Assembly (NCBI GenBank): GCA_039583875.1
Contig: CM077151.1
Coordinates: 117,591,519 to 117,655,518 of the forward strand
From: Platanthera guangdongensis
Taxonomy: Eukaryota > Streptophyta > Magnoliopsida > Asparagales > Orchidaceae
DNA length: 64,000 nt
Reading direction: 5' to 3'
How positions within the stretch are numbered: position 1 is the stretch's first letter; every line of letters begins with the position of its first letter. The notes under the pieces were generated by a model. The model ran no database searches. It worked only from the letters and a program-made list of their open reading frames with translations, and had not been told where the DNA came from. Below are positions 21,584 through 32,002 of the stretch, piece by piece. A program made the translations under genes and the position numbers.

Positions 21584-24500
21584 TTAAGAATAGAACCGCT
21601 TGAGATCATCTCCGTTCCAGGTGTGCGGTATATCCTCTCCTTCGTGAGTCTGCAAGCGGTAAGCGCCGCTTTTTAATGCTTCCTTAAAGACAAAAGGGCC
21701 GGCCCAATTTGGATTAAGCTTTCCAACTGAACCAGCTCTTGCAGCAGCATCAACCTTCTTTAGAACTAGATCTCCCACTTGGAAGTGTTTGATCCTTACA
21801 TTCTGATCGAAGTAACGGGCCATCCTCCTTTTGACCTCTTCCTGCCTTATGGCTGCTTGATCTCTGACCTCCTCGATGTGTTCCAAGCTGAACCTCATCT
21901 CCTCATTATTCAACTCAGCCCAATCATCGACACCTTCTCTTGCAAGCAGCACTCTGGGTGACGGGACTTCAAACTCAATCGGGATTAGTGACTCTGAGCC
22001 ATGAGAGAGTTTGAAAGGAGTCTCCCTGGTTGCGGATGATGGCGTTGTCCTAAGGGTCCAGAGGACTGATGGAAGCTGATCAGCCCAACTGCCCTTGAGA
22101 TTCTGCACTTTCTTCTTGAGCAAGTTGAGGATCTGCTTGTTGGCAGCTTCCACCTGGCCATTGCTTCTGGGATGATGAACTGATGCAAAACGCAGCTCTG
22201 TTCCGATCTGCCTGCAAAAATTTATCATCTCTGAGTTGTTGAACTGTGGCCCATTGTCAGTGATTATTGCCATTGGTATCCCGTGCCGGCAGACAATTTC
22301 TCCCCAAATGAAGTTCTTGACGATCTGAGTCGTTGTCTTAGCCAATGCCTTGGCTTCGATCCACTTGCTGAAGTAGTCGATCATTACGATGACAAAACGC
22401 CGCTGCCCGCTTGCCAAGGGAAAAGGACCAATGAGATCCATTCCCCAAACCGCAAAGGGCCAAGGAGTTGCAATCGACCTGAGGGACTGAGCTGCTTGGT
22501 GCTGAAGCGGAGCAAACTTCTGGCACTGAACACACCTTCTGGCGTAGATCTCTGAGTCTTTCTTCATTGTGGGCCAGAAATACCCTTGCCGCAGGACTCG
22601 CCTTTCAAGAGTTCTTGCTCCAGAGTGACCTCCACACTCTCCTGAATGAACTTCTTGCAAAATGGTGTGAGCTTCTTCTTCTGAAACACATCGGGCCATG
22701 GTTGAGAGGAAGGTCTTTCTATAAAGGATTCCCGCCACTAGAAAGTAGTGAGCTGCTTTTATTCTGAAATTTTTCTTGTCTCTAACTGTATGGTGATAAT
22801 TTCCTGTTGACAGATAAAGGATGAATGGGTCCATCCAAGAGGCGCGCTGATCTACCTGCATCAAATCTCCTTCCACCACTGCCGGGCGGAAGAGCTCGGA
22901 AGTTGTGCCTCCTGAAGGCATCCCATGCTTAGAAAGAAAATCGGCCTCCTCATTCTCTGTTCTAGGGATATGTTTGATGGTGAAGCTTTTAAACCTGCCG
23001 ATTTCTATTTTCACAAGAGCTAGATATTTTTTCAAGACTGGCTCCCTTGCTTCGAAGTTGCCGAGGACTTGCGACGCCATTACCAGAGAATCGGTTCTGA
23101 TGTGAACATGATCGATCCCTAATTCCCTTGCGAGCCTCAAGCCTGCTAGCAGAGATTCATATTCAGCCTGGTTGTTGGTTACTGGAAAGTAAAACTTGAT
23201 GGCCTGCTCCATCTTGATTCCATTTGGATTGATGAGAACCACTCCTGCTCCAGAAGAACTTCTGCCTGAGGCACCATCAACATAGATGGTCCAAGCCAAA
23301 GGTGACCTTTCTGCCTGATCAGAACTGGACTCTGGCATGTCAATCAGAAAATCTGCTAGGACTTGAGCTTTGATGGCTGTCTTGGGCACATAAGAAATTT
23401 CAAATTCACTTAGCTCTATTGCCCACTTAGCTAGCCTGCCGGAATGCTCGGGCTTTTCCAACACACCCTTCAAAGGTTGATCGGTGATGACTTGGACTGA
23501 ATGTGCTTGGAAGTATGGGCGAAGCCTGCGAGCTGACATGACCAGTGCCAAGGCTAACTTTTCCAAGATCGGATACCGCGTTTCAGCACTCTTCAAGATA
23601 TGGCTGACATAGTAGATTGGAAACTGCTTTCTGCCTTCTTCCCGAAGGAGAACGGAGCTGACGGCCTCAGGGCCAACCCCTAGATACAAGAAAAAAACCT
23701 CTCCTGGCCTGGGGCACTGAAGCAGAGGCGACGAGGTAAGCTGTATCTTTAACTGTTCAAAGGCTTTGGAGCACTCTTCTGTCCACTCAAACTTGGATGC
23801 ACCGCGGAGAGTTTTGAAGAAGGGGGCACTCCTATCTCCAACCCGAGAGAGGAATCTTGCAAGACCTGCCAGCCTTCCCCCTAATTGCTGAACTTCCTTC
23901 GGTGAACGAGGGGTAGGCATTTCAAGAATAGCTTTTACCTTGTCAGGATTAGGGGCAAGTCCCTCCGGAGTAAGGAGATGACCAAGAAACTTCCCCTTAC
24001 TCGCTCCAAAAGTACACTTCAAAGGATTGAGTTTCATCTTGTATCTACGCAGAGTAGCGAACGTCTCTGCTAGATCTAGCAAGTGCAGCGAAAATGATTT
24101 ACTCTTAATCAAGAGATCGTCTACATACACTTCTAGGTTTCTTCCTTTTTGATGGTTAAACACACGGTCCATCATCTGTTGATAGGTCGCGCCAGCATTC
24201 TTAAGCCCAAAGGGCATGACAAGATAGCAATAACATCCATCGTTAGTTATGAACGACGTGTGAGGAACGTCGGGCTTATGCATTCTTATCTGGTGATAAC
24301 CAGAAAACGCATCTAAAAAACTCATGTAAGAGTATCCTACCGCGGAATCAACTAAAGAATCTATCCGAGGCAGGGGGTAGCAATCTTTAGGACATGCTTT
24401 ATTAAGTTTTGTAAAGTCTACACACATTCGCCACTTTCCCCCGGGTTTTTAACCATTACAACATTTGAAATCCAGGTGGGATATTGCACTTCTTTAACAA

Positions 24501-26190
24501 AATTCGCCTTGAGGAGTTTCGCAACCTCCTCCCTTATTGGTTCTGCAAGCTTCGTTGCCACGTCCCTCTTCTTCTGTTGGATGGGCTTGCAGCTGGGATC
24601 AACATTCAGATGGTGGCAAGCTACATTAGGATCCACCCCCGGCATATCTTCTGCTGACCAGGCAAAGACATCCAGGTTCTTTAGCAGGCAGGAAATCAAC
24701 ACAGCCTTTTGATCTTCAGGAAGCTCCGAGTTGATGGAGAGTTTCCTCTCCTCCCCTTCAGCAATGGGGACTCCTTGCGTCACCTGGGCAGGTTCCAGGT
24801 GAGCACCTTCATCAGCAGCAACTTTCGAACTAGAAGAGGCTTCTGCAGCCTCTCCTGGAGCAAGGGAAGCTTCAACCATGTTGACAGTGCGGACGTAGCA
24901 CTCCCTTGCTCTCCTTGGGTCGCTCATGACCCGGCACATCCTCCCATCGACAAAGAACTTGATGGCGAGGTGATAAGTGGAAATCACTGCTTGGTACTTG
25001 TTCAGCAGGGGCCTGCCGAAGATGGCATGGTAGCTGCTGGGGGCGTCGACCACTATGAACTGTATCTGCTTTGTTGCCCCTCCAAGCTTCACTGGCAAGG
25101 TGACGCTGCCCTCCACCTCTTTCCTCTCTCCTGAGAATCCATAGAGCGGCCCCTCAGTGGAAAGCAGAGGCTTTCCGGTCCCCAGGGCCTCAAAAGTAGA
25201 CTTGAAGAGGAGGTTGACTAAACTGCCCGTATCAACAAGAATTCTGTCCACTGTGAAGTCTCCAAGCACAGCCTTGATCACAACAGCATCGTCAAATGGA
25301 TTGGCTGTTTGAGGAAGATCTTCTGGACCAAAGGTGACGACTTCTCTTGGGGGAGCAACGGAAGAAGAGGCCACCTCTGCCTGGGTGACCCTTGAAATTG
25401 AAGATTTCCGAGTGGACTCGGTCCCTGCTCCACCATGGATGAAGAAGAGGCGTCCCAGAACTCCCTCATCATCTGCATCAAAGCATTCCACTGGGACGTT
25501 GATCGGCCCCAGACGGCCTTCGTCCTCCACATCTACACACTCCTGGTAAGCCTCAGCTACCTCTTTGCCCTTCGAGGTGGATGGCTTTGACGAGGAAGGA
25601 GAATCCTTCTTGGTCAGGTCAATCTTGCCCTCGGCAAGCAACTTATCAATCAGCGCACGAAGGGCCTTGCATTCCTCAGTCAGATGACCCTTTTCCTTGT
25701 GGAATTGGCAGTATTGCGAATTATTCCTCGGCTTCCACAGCTTCTGAGGCTCTTGCCTCCTTTCTTCTGATCTTCTTTGCAGGATCTGGATGACTTCGTC
25801 AAGGTCCAGATCTGCATGGTCCTCCATAGGACTTTCTTCATATTGGCACGGGGCAGGCAAGGCTGCCTGCTGGAGGATGGGAAGAGCCTGCAAAGGAACG
25901 GCGGGAGTGGCGGCCAACGGCAGTCTCTGCTCGTGAAACTGTTGATGGCCTTGGAATGGTTTTTTGTTGCGGAAGTTCCTGCCTCTTTGAGACGGAGGCT
26001 GGAAGTATGGGCGAGGGGGCTTGCCACGGGAAGAAGAAGCGGAGGCATCCCTTCCTTCAGCCTTGGCTGTCAGAGATGAGACGTAGGTCGGATTAGCATT
26101 TTCCCCTTCTATGAAGCGGTTGACCATGGCGATCAACTCTTGATAGGTCTCTGGAGCCTTGGTTGTTGCTTTGAACTTCAGAGGGCCTTC
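21584..26190 (-). pseudogene. pol: Retand gag C-terminus, protease and pol (one frameshift)
   Basis: Reading down from 26190 the gag continues (EGPLKFKATTKAP), has a CCHC-like knuckle (YCQFHKEKGHLTEEC), then a protease with ILVDTGSLVNLLF. A one-base deletion in a G run near 24438-24442 breaks the frame just before RT. From 24427 to 21584 the frame is open: RT with VMPFGLKNAGATYQ and YVDDLLIKS, a degenerate first RNase H, a second RNase H with YVDGASG, AEYESL and RTDS, and integrase with HHCC plus catalytic GMDLIGPF, ITDNGPQF and GQVEAANK. The dual RNase H is characteristic of the Tat lineage. The gag N-terminus is at 43005-43880, separated by the nested dimer. In-frame codons extending upstream of 26190 come from the dimer's LTR and are not part of the gene. 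Confidence 0.93.
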
Positions 26191-26195
26191 CCGGA
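26191..26195. repeat. Target-site duplication CCGGA (left copy)
   Basis: CCGGA precedes the LTR start at 26196 and recurs at 43005-43009 after the last LTR. Removing 26196-43004 and one copy restores the continuity of the Retand gag frame, which proves the insertion boundaries. Confidence 0.95.
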
Positions 26196-26859
26196 TGATA
26201 AGCCCGGAATCCGCGACCTGCCCGCGCAGTTTTCCAGACCGGGCAGTCTGCTTATTCAAACCGCCAAACCCCCCAAGCCGGGCGGTCTCCATGTCAGGCC
26301 GCTGCCAGCACCGACCCTGCTCAGCGACAAGGCCCAAGGACCCAGCCGTCAGCTCGCCAGGAGGAATCCGCCAGGCCGCGCGGCTTCCCTCCTTTCTTGT
26401 TTCTTTCTCTTTTGCTTCCCCTCACCTCTGCCCGGTTCTCCTGTACCCCGGGCAGCCGGTAATTTTAGCCCTGCCCGTTTGGGCAGGGCCCCGAGCCTAT
26501 AAATAGGGGGTGGGTGCACTCCCCAAGACACCATGACTGGGATCCAGTAGCTCGCCTGTTAAGAGCTGCGGTCTCAAGTCTAGTGTATTGCGGCTTGTAG
26601 CCCGGCCGGCTTCTTCTTTTACTCGTTGTAACTGTCTCATTTTTAAGTAAAGGAAAGCCCGCCGCAAGAGTGGCATTCAAGCCGCGGCGGGCGAACTCTG
26701 CTGTTGCCGCTGCCAGCGGCCCCCTCCTCTTTTCTGCCCTTTAGCCGCGACCGCTAGTAACCGATTATTCGACAGTCTCCTCATTTCCTTCCCTATTCCC
26801 CGGTGTTCGAACCGTTAACTGGTGGTGACCGACTCCCTGTCCGTTTTCGTGCATCAACA
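26196..26859 (+). repeat. LTR A of the dimer (664 bp)
   Basis: It starts TGATAAGCCCGG and ends GTGCATCAACA. The TATA box TATAAATA is at 26498-26505, giving a U3 of about 330 bases. By eye LTR A differs from B and C at four shared sites, and B and C have one and about four private differences. Confidence 0.95.
26498..26505 (+). promoter_or_regulatory. TATA box of LTR A
   Basis: TATAAATA in GAGCCTATAAATAGGGGG. LTRs B and C have the same box, and the Retand LTR has the same context on the minus strand near 14939-14949. Confidence 0.7.
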
Positions 26860-27133
26860 GTTAACACGCGACCTTCAGATCTCGACTAATCGATGAAATC
26901 AGCGGTCTAGCTAATTAGACCGCTCTATCCTCTAGAGTTCGGCGGCCTGTCGAGCAAGCCGCGACTTAGCCGGATAAGGTTTTCAGCCCGCCTCCAGTGC
27001 TGTAACCCGGCTTTCTATCCGCTCTCATTTCAGCCGGTCTTCTTATCGGTTTGCAGTATCGTCTAGCCGCCACGTTAAGCCGCCGCTGTTCTGCGGTCTC
27101 TTACAAAAGTTCGGCTACTTCTCTCTTTTCAGG
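26860..27133 (+). other. Leader of dimer unit A with candidate primer-binding site
   Basis: The first bases GTTAACACGCGACCTTCAGA are shared, with one change, with the bases following the 5' LTR of the Retand element (minus strand, 43933 downward). No TGG start typical of tRNA primers is present. The rest is untranslated and rich in CCGGC and GCGG words. Confidence 0.6.
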
Positions 27134-28241
27134 ATGAATCCTGCAAAGGGTCATGATAAATCGAGCCGCATCTCAGTGACTACAGATCTCTCAGGAGTGC
27201 AGGATTGCTCATATTTTAATAGTGAGGTTGTTGACCCTCATAGAGAAATTTTTGCAAACAGTGTTGAGCGTGGGTTAGAATCTGTTGCAAATGAGTCTCT
27301 TTGTGAGGACGAAGAAGAGGCCCCTTCTCCATTCACTAATAAAATTCGGTGGGATACTGTCTCCGATGATTTCAGAGAACCACGTCTCCCGGAGTATTCT
27401 GCATGTGATGATCCGTTTTCTCATTTGCAAGCTTTTGAATCAACTATTTCACTTAGAAAAGTGTCAAATGGAGTAAAATGCAAACTCTTTGTTATATCCT
27501 TTGGCAATGTTGCGAGAGAATGGTTTTATAGCCTCCCGCCTCGATCAGTAACCAGCTTTAAGGATCTTCGAAGTCAATTTATTTCTAGATTCGCTATTTA
27601 CAGGAAGCGGAAAAGAGACGTTGGAGCTCTCTTCCGAATCAAGCAAGGAATTGACGAGTCTAATTCAGATTTTGTTGATCGGTTTCAAAGGAGGTTCTAG
27701 ATATTTGTAGCGTCCATCAAGACTATTACTTGCATGCTTTCATAAATGCCCTTCAAGAAGGCCCATTGAAATTCAAGCTCACCACAAAATATCCCAAAAG
27801 CTTCGGAGATCTTATTAATATAGTTAATACATTCATAATAGCCGAAGAGGCAAATAAAGATTATGTTTCATTTCTGAATCAAATGGCTAAACAATCTCAA
27901 GGGAATTCTGGTCAACGCAATCTATTTCCCCTCAAGATGTCTTGCAAGCTGAATATTGCAAGTCTCCTTATATTCTCCAGGATAAAACTCCAAAGTATGA
28001 AAAAGATTCAGGTAAGTGTGTTAAGTTCAAAATTCCTATGGAAGATCTTTTGATAATCATTCAGGAAATGCCTGAGTTCAAGAAGCCTCGGCGTATGAAA
28101 TCCAAAATCAAGTATCGGCACAAGCAGCTTTTTTGCAAGTATCATAGAGATATTGGTCATCTAACAGAAGATTGCATAGCTCTCAGAGAATTGGCTAATC
28201 AACTTGTAAGAGCTGGAAAGCTGCAGGAATATTTCATTTAG
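27134..28241 (+). pseudogene. gag: gag of dimer unit A, two one-base frameshifts
   Basis: Compared with the intact copy in unit B, this gag lacks one A in the run near 27688 and one base near 27918. The frame therefore breaks after the central Gag domain and again before the zinc knuckle. The encoded segments otherwise match: an N-terminal acidic region, the retrotransposon Gag domain (AREWFYSLPP, RSQFISRFA) and a C-terminal knuckle (FCKYHRDIGHLTEDC). It is the same family as the host element's gag but strongly diverged. Confidence 0.9.
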
Positions 28242-29743
28242 TTACTCTCTAAGACAATCTTCCGTTTCATGCTCAATGGATCAAGCAGTGATCCCTCTTT
28301 CTTTCTATAATGAAAAGTGCTTATGTTCAGAATAATACATAACATCTCTCTCTTTCTATAAGGCATGATAAAATTGCAGATATATATCCTTTATCACTTC
28401 CTTAACATCATGCAAATGTTGCATTTTCATTTAAAGCTTATTTTTAGCTTTACCTTTTTATGCCTATATGCATGCATGTAGGGGCAAGAGCCCCTTTCGA
28501 ATTCTTAAGCCCTCCACATCCTGCTCGACTTCAGTAGCAGATGTGTAGTGGGTTTTCCGCTTGACCTTCAGTCGCAGGCATTGCGTACCCGTCACGCATG
28601 ACTTCAGTCACAGACAGGCTTTACGTACTTGTCCCGCTTGACCTCGGTCGCAGACATTGCGTACTTGTCCTGCTTGACCTCAGTCGCAGACGTTGCGTAC
28701 TTGTCCCGCTTGACATTGGTCATGGAATTTAAGAATTTCGATCCCGCTTATGTGTTTTTTGTGAGGAAAGCAATGCCACGCGCACCTGCCCACATTGTCA
28801 CATAAGTGCATATCTTCACCTATTTTTGCAGGACAACACGCGCCTATCTGCTGTCTCGCGGTTTTATTTAGCGGTCTGTGCAGGTTTTATAATTAATTAC
28901 ACAAGCCGCCCGGTTTCAGTTTCCGGCTTAAGTTTATTAACTTTCCAGTTCCTACCTGCCGGATTATCATTAATATATTTGGGAACTCGGCCGACTTACG
29001 TCCGCCTATCCGCTATTCAGTATCTTATTCGGCTTATGTATATCAATTGCCGGTTTGTTATTCATATGAAAAAGAGGTCGCCCGACCTGTTTCAGTTACT
29101 TAATTCCTGGCTATTGATCTGCCGACTTATGGTATTAGCTAAATCAGCGAACTATCGTTACAAGAGTTCCCGGCTCCCATATGGCTATATCGGTCTGTAT
29201 TATCGGAAGCCGGAGCTTATTTCTCTATTTCTGTTCCTTTAATCAAATGGGCAATTCGCTTCAGAGTTTGCCCTAGCCGCAATCTATTACTTCAACATTA
29301 TGGATGTTTGCCGACTTCGACAGGTGGCCGCGCGGCTTAGCGGTCACGGTTTAAGTATGAACAAGCCGCGGCAATTCAGCTCTTCTAGCAGATAACGTTG
29401 AATAATTCATCAAGGAAAATTGCGGTTTAAATTATTAGCCGCTCGGCTTATTGTCGACGTGCACTCCGGTAGAAACCGCAGGGAAATGTCTCTCTCTTGC
29501 GGACAGCTTTGATGAAGTCGCAGCGCAAACTCAGTCGGTTTACATACCTATATTCTAAATCGGAAGCTACACTGAGACCGTGCGGACTTAGTCAAGTAAG
29601 AAAAGTAAGATGCAACAAAGAGTAAGGTAAAAGTGCCTTCATTACTATGTCATTAAGTATTACAAAATTTGTAATCGCGCGGTTACAAAAACAATCCGCC
29701 GATTTCAAAAAGTTCAAAATACAAAACCAAGTTATAAATTTTT
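28242..29743. other. Spacer of unit A between gag and antisense gene 2
   Basis: About 1.5 kb without pol remnants. It contains a ~43-bp degenerate tandem repeat (28512-28725) and an acceptor-like TTTTTGCAG at 28824-28832 followed by an open frame of 138 codons to 29242. That frame is identical in unit B but has no recognisable domain and is rich in Leu, Tyr and Ser. GCCGCGCGGC occurs near 29331. The spacer is almost invariant between units (one difference seen). Confidence 0.7.
28512..28725. repeat. Degenerate ~43-bp tandem repeat (about 5 units), unit A
   Basis: Units contain GCTTGACCTCAGTCGCAGAC followed by TTGCGTACTTGTCC, in five increasingly similar copies ending near 28725. The same array is in unit B near 36585-36798. 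Confidence 0.85.
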
Positions 29744-31543
29744 CTAATCGTCCGGTTTGAGCTTCTTAGTCGCAGGAGCATCCAAATCACTGCCATCGCC
29801 AACATCGACAGATGATAAAGAGTACCCGCTGCTAGTTGCGGAGCTCGCTGAACCATCAGAAGATGTCGAGTCTGGCCGCGCGGTCTCCGACTCTTGGCCG
29901 CCGGACTCAGGAGATGTGCGTGGACTCCGGCTTCCCTGGCCGACCTCTTCCACGGCGTCTCCCACCACCTCACCGACTTCTTCCCCGACTTTGGCCTTGC
30001 CTTTGATCGACTTATAGACGTCGGCCACCTGCTCCTTCAGGGAAGGGTAGATGTCGGCGCATGTGAAGTTGGTGAAGCCGGGGGCCAAGCCGCCAATGTC
30101 CCGGAGGCGGTTAAGCGCTCCATCGATTCCTTGGACGAGTTGGGGGAAGACTTGGTCTTGGAAGATCGGGTTGGCGGGGTTGTACATTTCCTGCAAAGCA
30201 AAGGTGAAGGTAAGGTCGCGCGGTTACATAATTCTAACCGCGCGGGTATTGGTAATGACTTACCGCCTCTTTCTATTTAAGCCGCTTGTTCTCTTCTTGC
30301 TGTTCGCCTAACTGCGTCTTCAGGCCGCTGTTCTCTTTCATCAGCTCCTTGTAGGCAAGCCCCATGAAATGGCTTTCCACGAAGCTCCTCGCGCCGACTT
30401 GCGCGGCTAGCCGCGGCAAGTCGTCTGGAGGAACTCGTCGCATAGCCCTCAAGTTGTGCTTGCCGTACAGCGCGCCGCCAACCGCATTAGCATGGCGGCT
30501 TACTTCTTCTGCTCCCCAGTAGGGGAGGGCGGTGGAGATCGTCACCGACTTGCCGTCCAGACTCCACCGCAAGGCCGGGTCGCCGTGGACATCCTTCAGG
30601 CTGCTGCCGGTTCCTTGCAGCATGAACTCTCCAGAGGAGTCCGACTCCTCCTCCTCCGCGGCTCGCGCCGGCTTGACCCGCTTCGCCCTCTTTTCTCTTT
30701 GAGTAAGGGTCAAGCCGCCCGGAGTCTGCGGCTTGTTCAGCGGGACCGCCACAGCAGCTGCAAAGATAGAAGGCAAAGTTAGTTTTCAGGCCGCGCGGCT
30801 AAGAATTCAGGTCGGCCGGCTTAACACTTACTGTCTTCCGCTTCGACTCCTACTAGCGACGACAACAGCGGGATGTAGTAGTTCACATCAAGCCGCTCGC
30901 CCCTGAAGAAGTCGTAAATCTCCTTCTCCATGCCGTCCAAGCCGCTGCTGCCGAAGGCGGCTTCTTCGCGGATTTGGGGGTCGACCGGCAGCAACCCCAA
31001 GTTGCCCTCGAAGATCAGAAACCGCTCCGGCCAGTTCGCGATCTTGTTGGCCAAGTTAACTATCTTCAGCCCTCTGCAGCCGAAGTAGAGGTGCCCTCGG
31101 AAGATCTTTGTCCCGGAGTCCGGGATAGACCGCACCGAGAAGCACTCTCGGAAGAGCCTCATCGAGAAGCGGACTCTTTCCGACCTGAGGTAAGAGATGA
31201 AGCTGTAGATGGCGGCTATCGAGTTTGGGGGAAGTTGTCCGGGAACAACTCCATAGTGGTCGAAGACCGCTACGGCCTCTAGCAAGACCGGGAAGCTGAA
31301 GCCGCAGTCGAAGTGGTCAATGGGGACTGCGATCTGATTCGCGTTGGAGGAGTTAATTCGCTCATCCTGCCGGGGAAGCCGCGCGATCAGCGGACTTCCT
31401 TGCATATGTTTCTCGACAAAGTCATCCAGCTCGGCTTTTGTAAGCCGGCATTCTTTGTGGTCAGCTGAGTGGAAGGCGGAGGCCGCGTCTGTCCTAACGG
31501 CTGTGGCCTTGTCAGACCGCAATGACTTGGACTTAGCCCGCAT
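29744..31543 (-). pseudogene. Antisense gene 2, unit A: three exons, one late stop
   Basis: Exons read downward: 31543-30832, 30757-30264 and 30190-29744, with donors GTAAGT and acceptors TTTGCAG. The phases agree for a product of about 550 residues. The joint of exons 1 and 2 falls in the same place as in the Retand copy (ED-T...AVP context). Exon 1 has the conserved block VPIDHFDCGFSFP and HYGVVPGQLPPN. Exon 3 is acidic and Ser-rich and ends KKLKPDD. In this copy a TAG three codons before the end of exon 2 (near 30274) would truncate it; unit B has a Glu codon there. TATAAATA lies 38 bases upstream of the ATG (31581-31588). Confidence 0.8.
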
Positions 31544-32002
31544 CCTTCTTGATTTGTGATGAACTCTGCGGGGTCTGCGCTATTTATAGAAAATCCGTGA
31601 AGCTACAGTGCCCACGTCAAATCGCGGCTAGTTGTCACGCCGCGCGGCCTAAGTCCGCTGGAAGTGCAGAACAGCGTAGTGATCAAGCCGCCTTTTAGTC
31701 CGTCAGTCCGCACGGCTATTTCCCTGCACTTAGAAAATTTTATGGCAAATCATGTGGATATCAAGTATTCAGGCCGGCGATCTGTTCGCCAGACCGCGCG
31801 GCTACTTTCCAAAACTTTAAATTTCTCAGAACAAAGCAGCAGACATGTGGATTATAGATACAAACCGCATAAGCCGCATTCAGTTCGCAGCATAATAAAA
31901 TACAACAGTTTACAGCAATCAAATTGTCCAACATCCAGAGAAAAAAATATATATTACAACATAATATTCAATTGTCCGCGCGGTTTACATCTCTCAAGTC
32001 GC
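31544..32002 (-). promoter_or_regulatory. Promoter region of antisense gene 2, unit A
   Basis: On the minus strand TATAAATA (31581-31588) precedes the ATG at 31543. The rest of the 459 bases up to the end of antisense gene 1 is untranslated, with several CCGCGCGG words (31634, 31794, 31978). Confidence 0.65.

Noticed and set aside
24418..26337. Gag-protease frame apparently starting at 26337
   Set aside because: The codons from 26337 to 26191 come from the LTR of the nested dimer; the real upstream gag is at 43005-43880.
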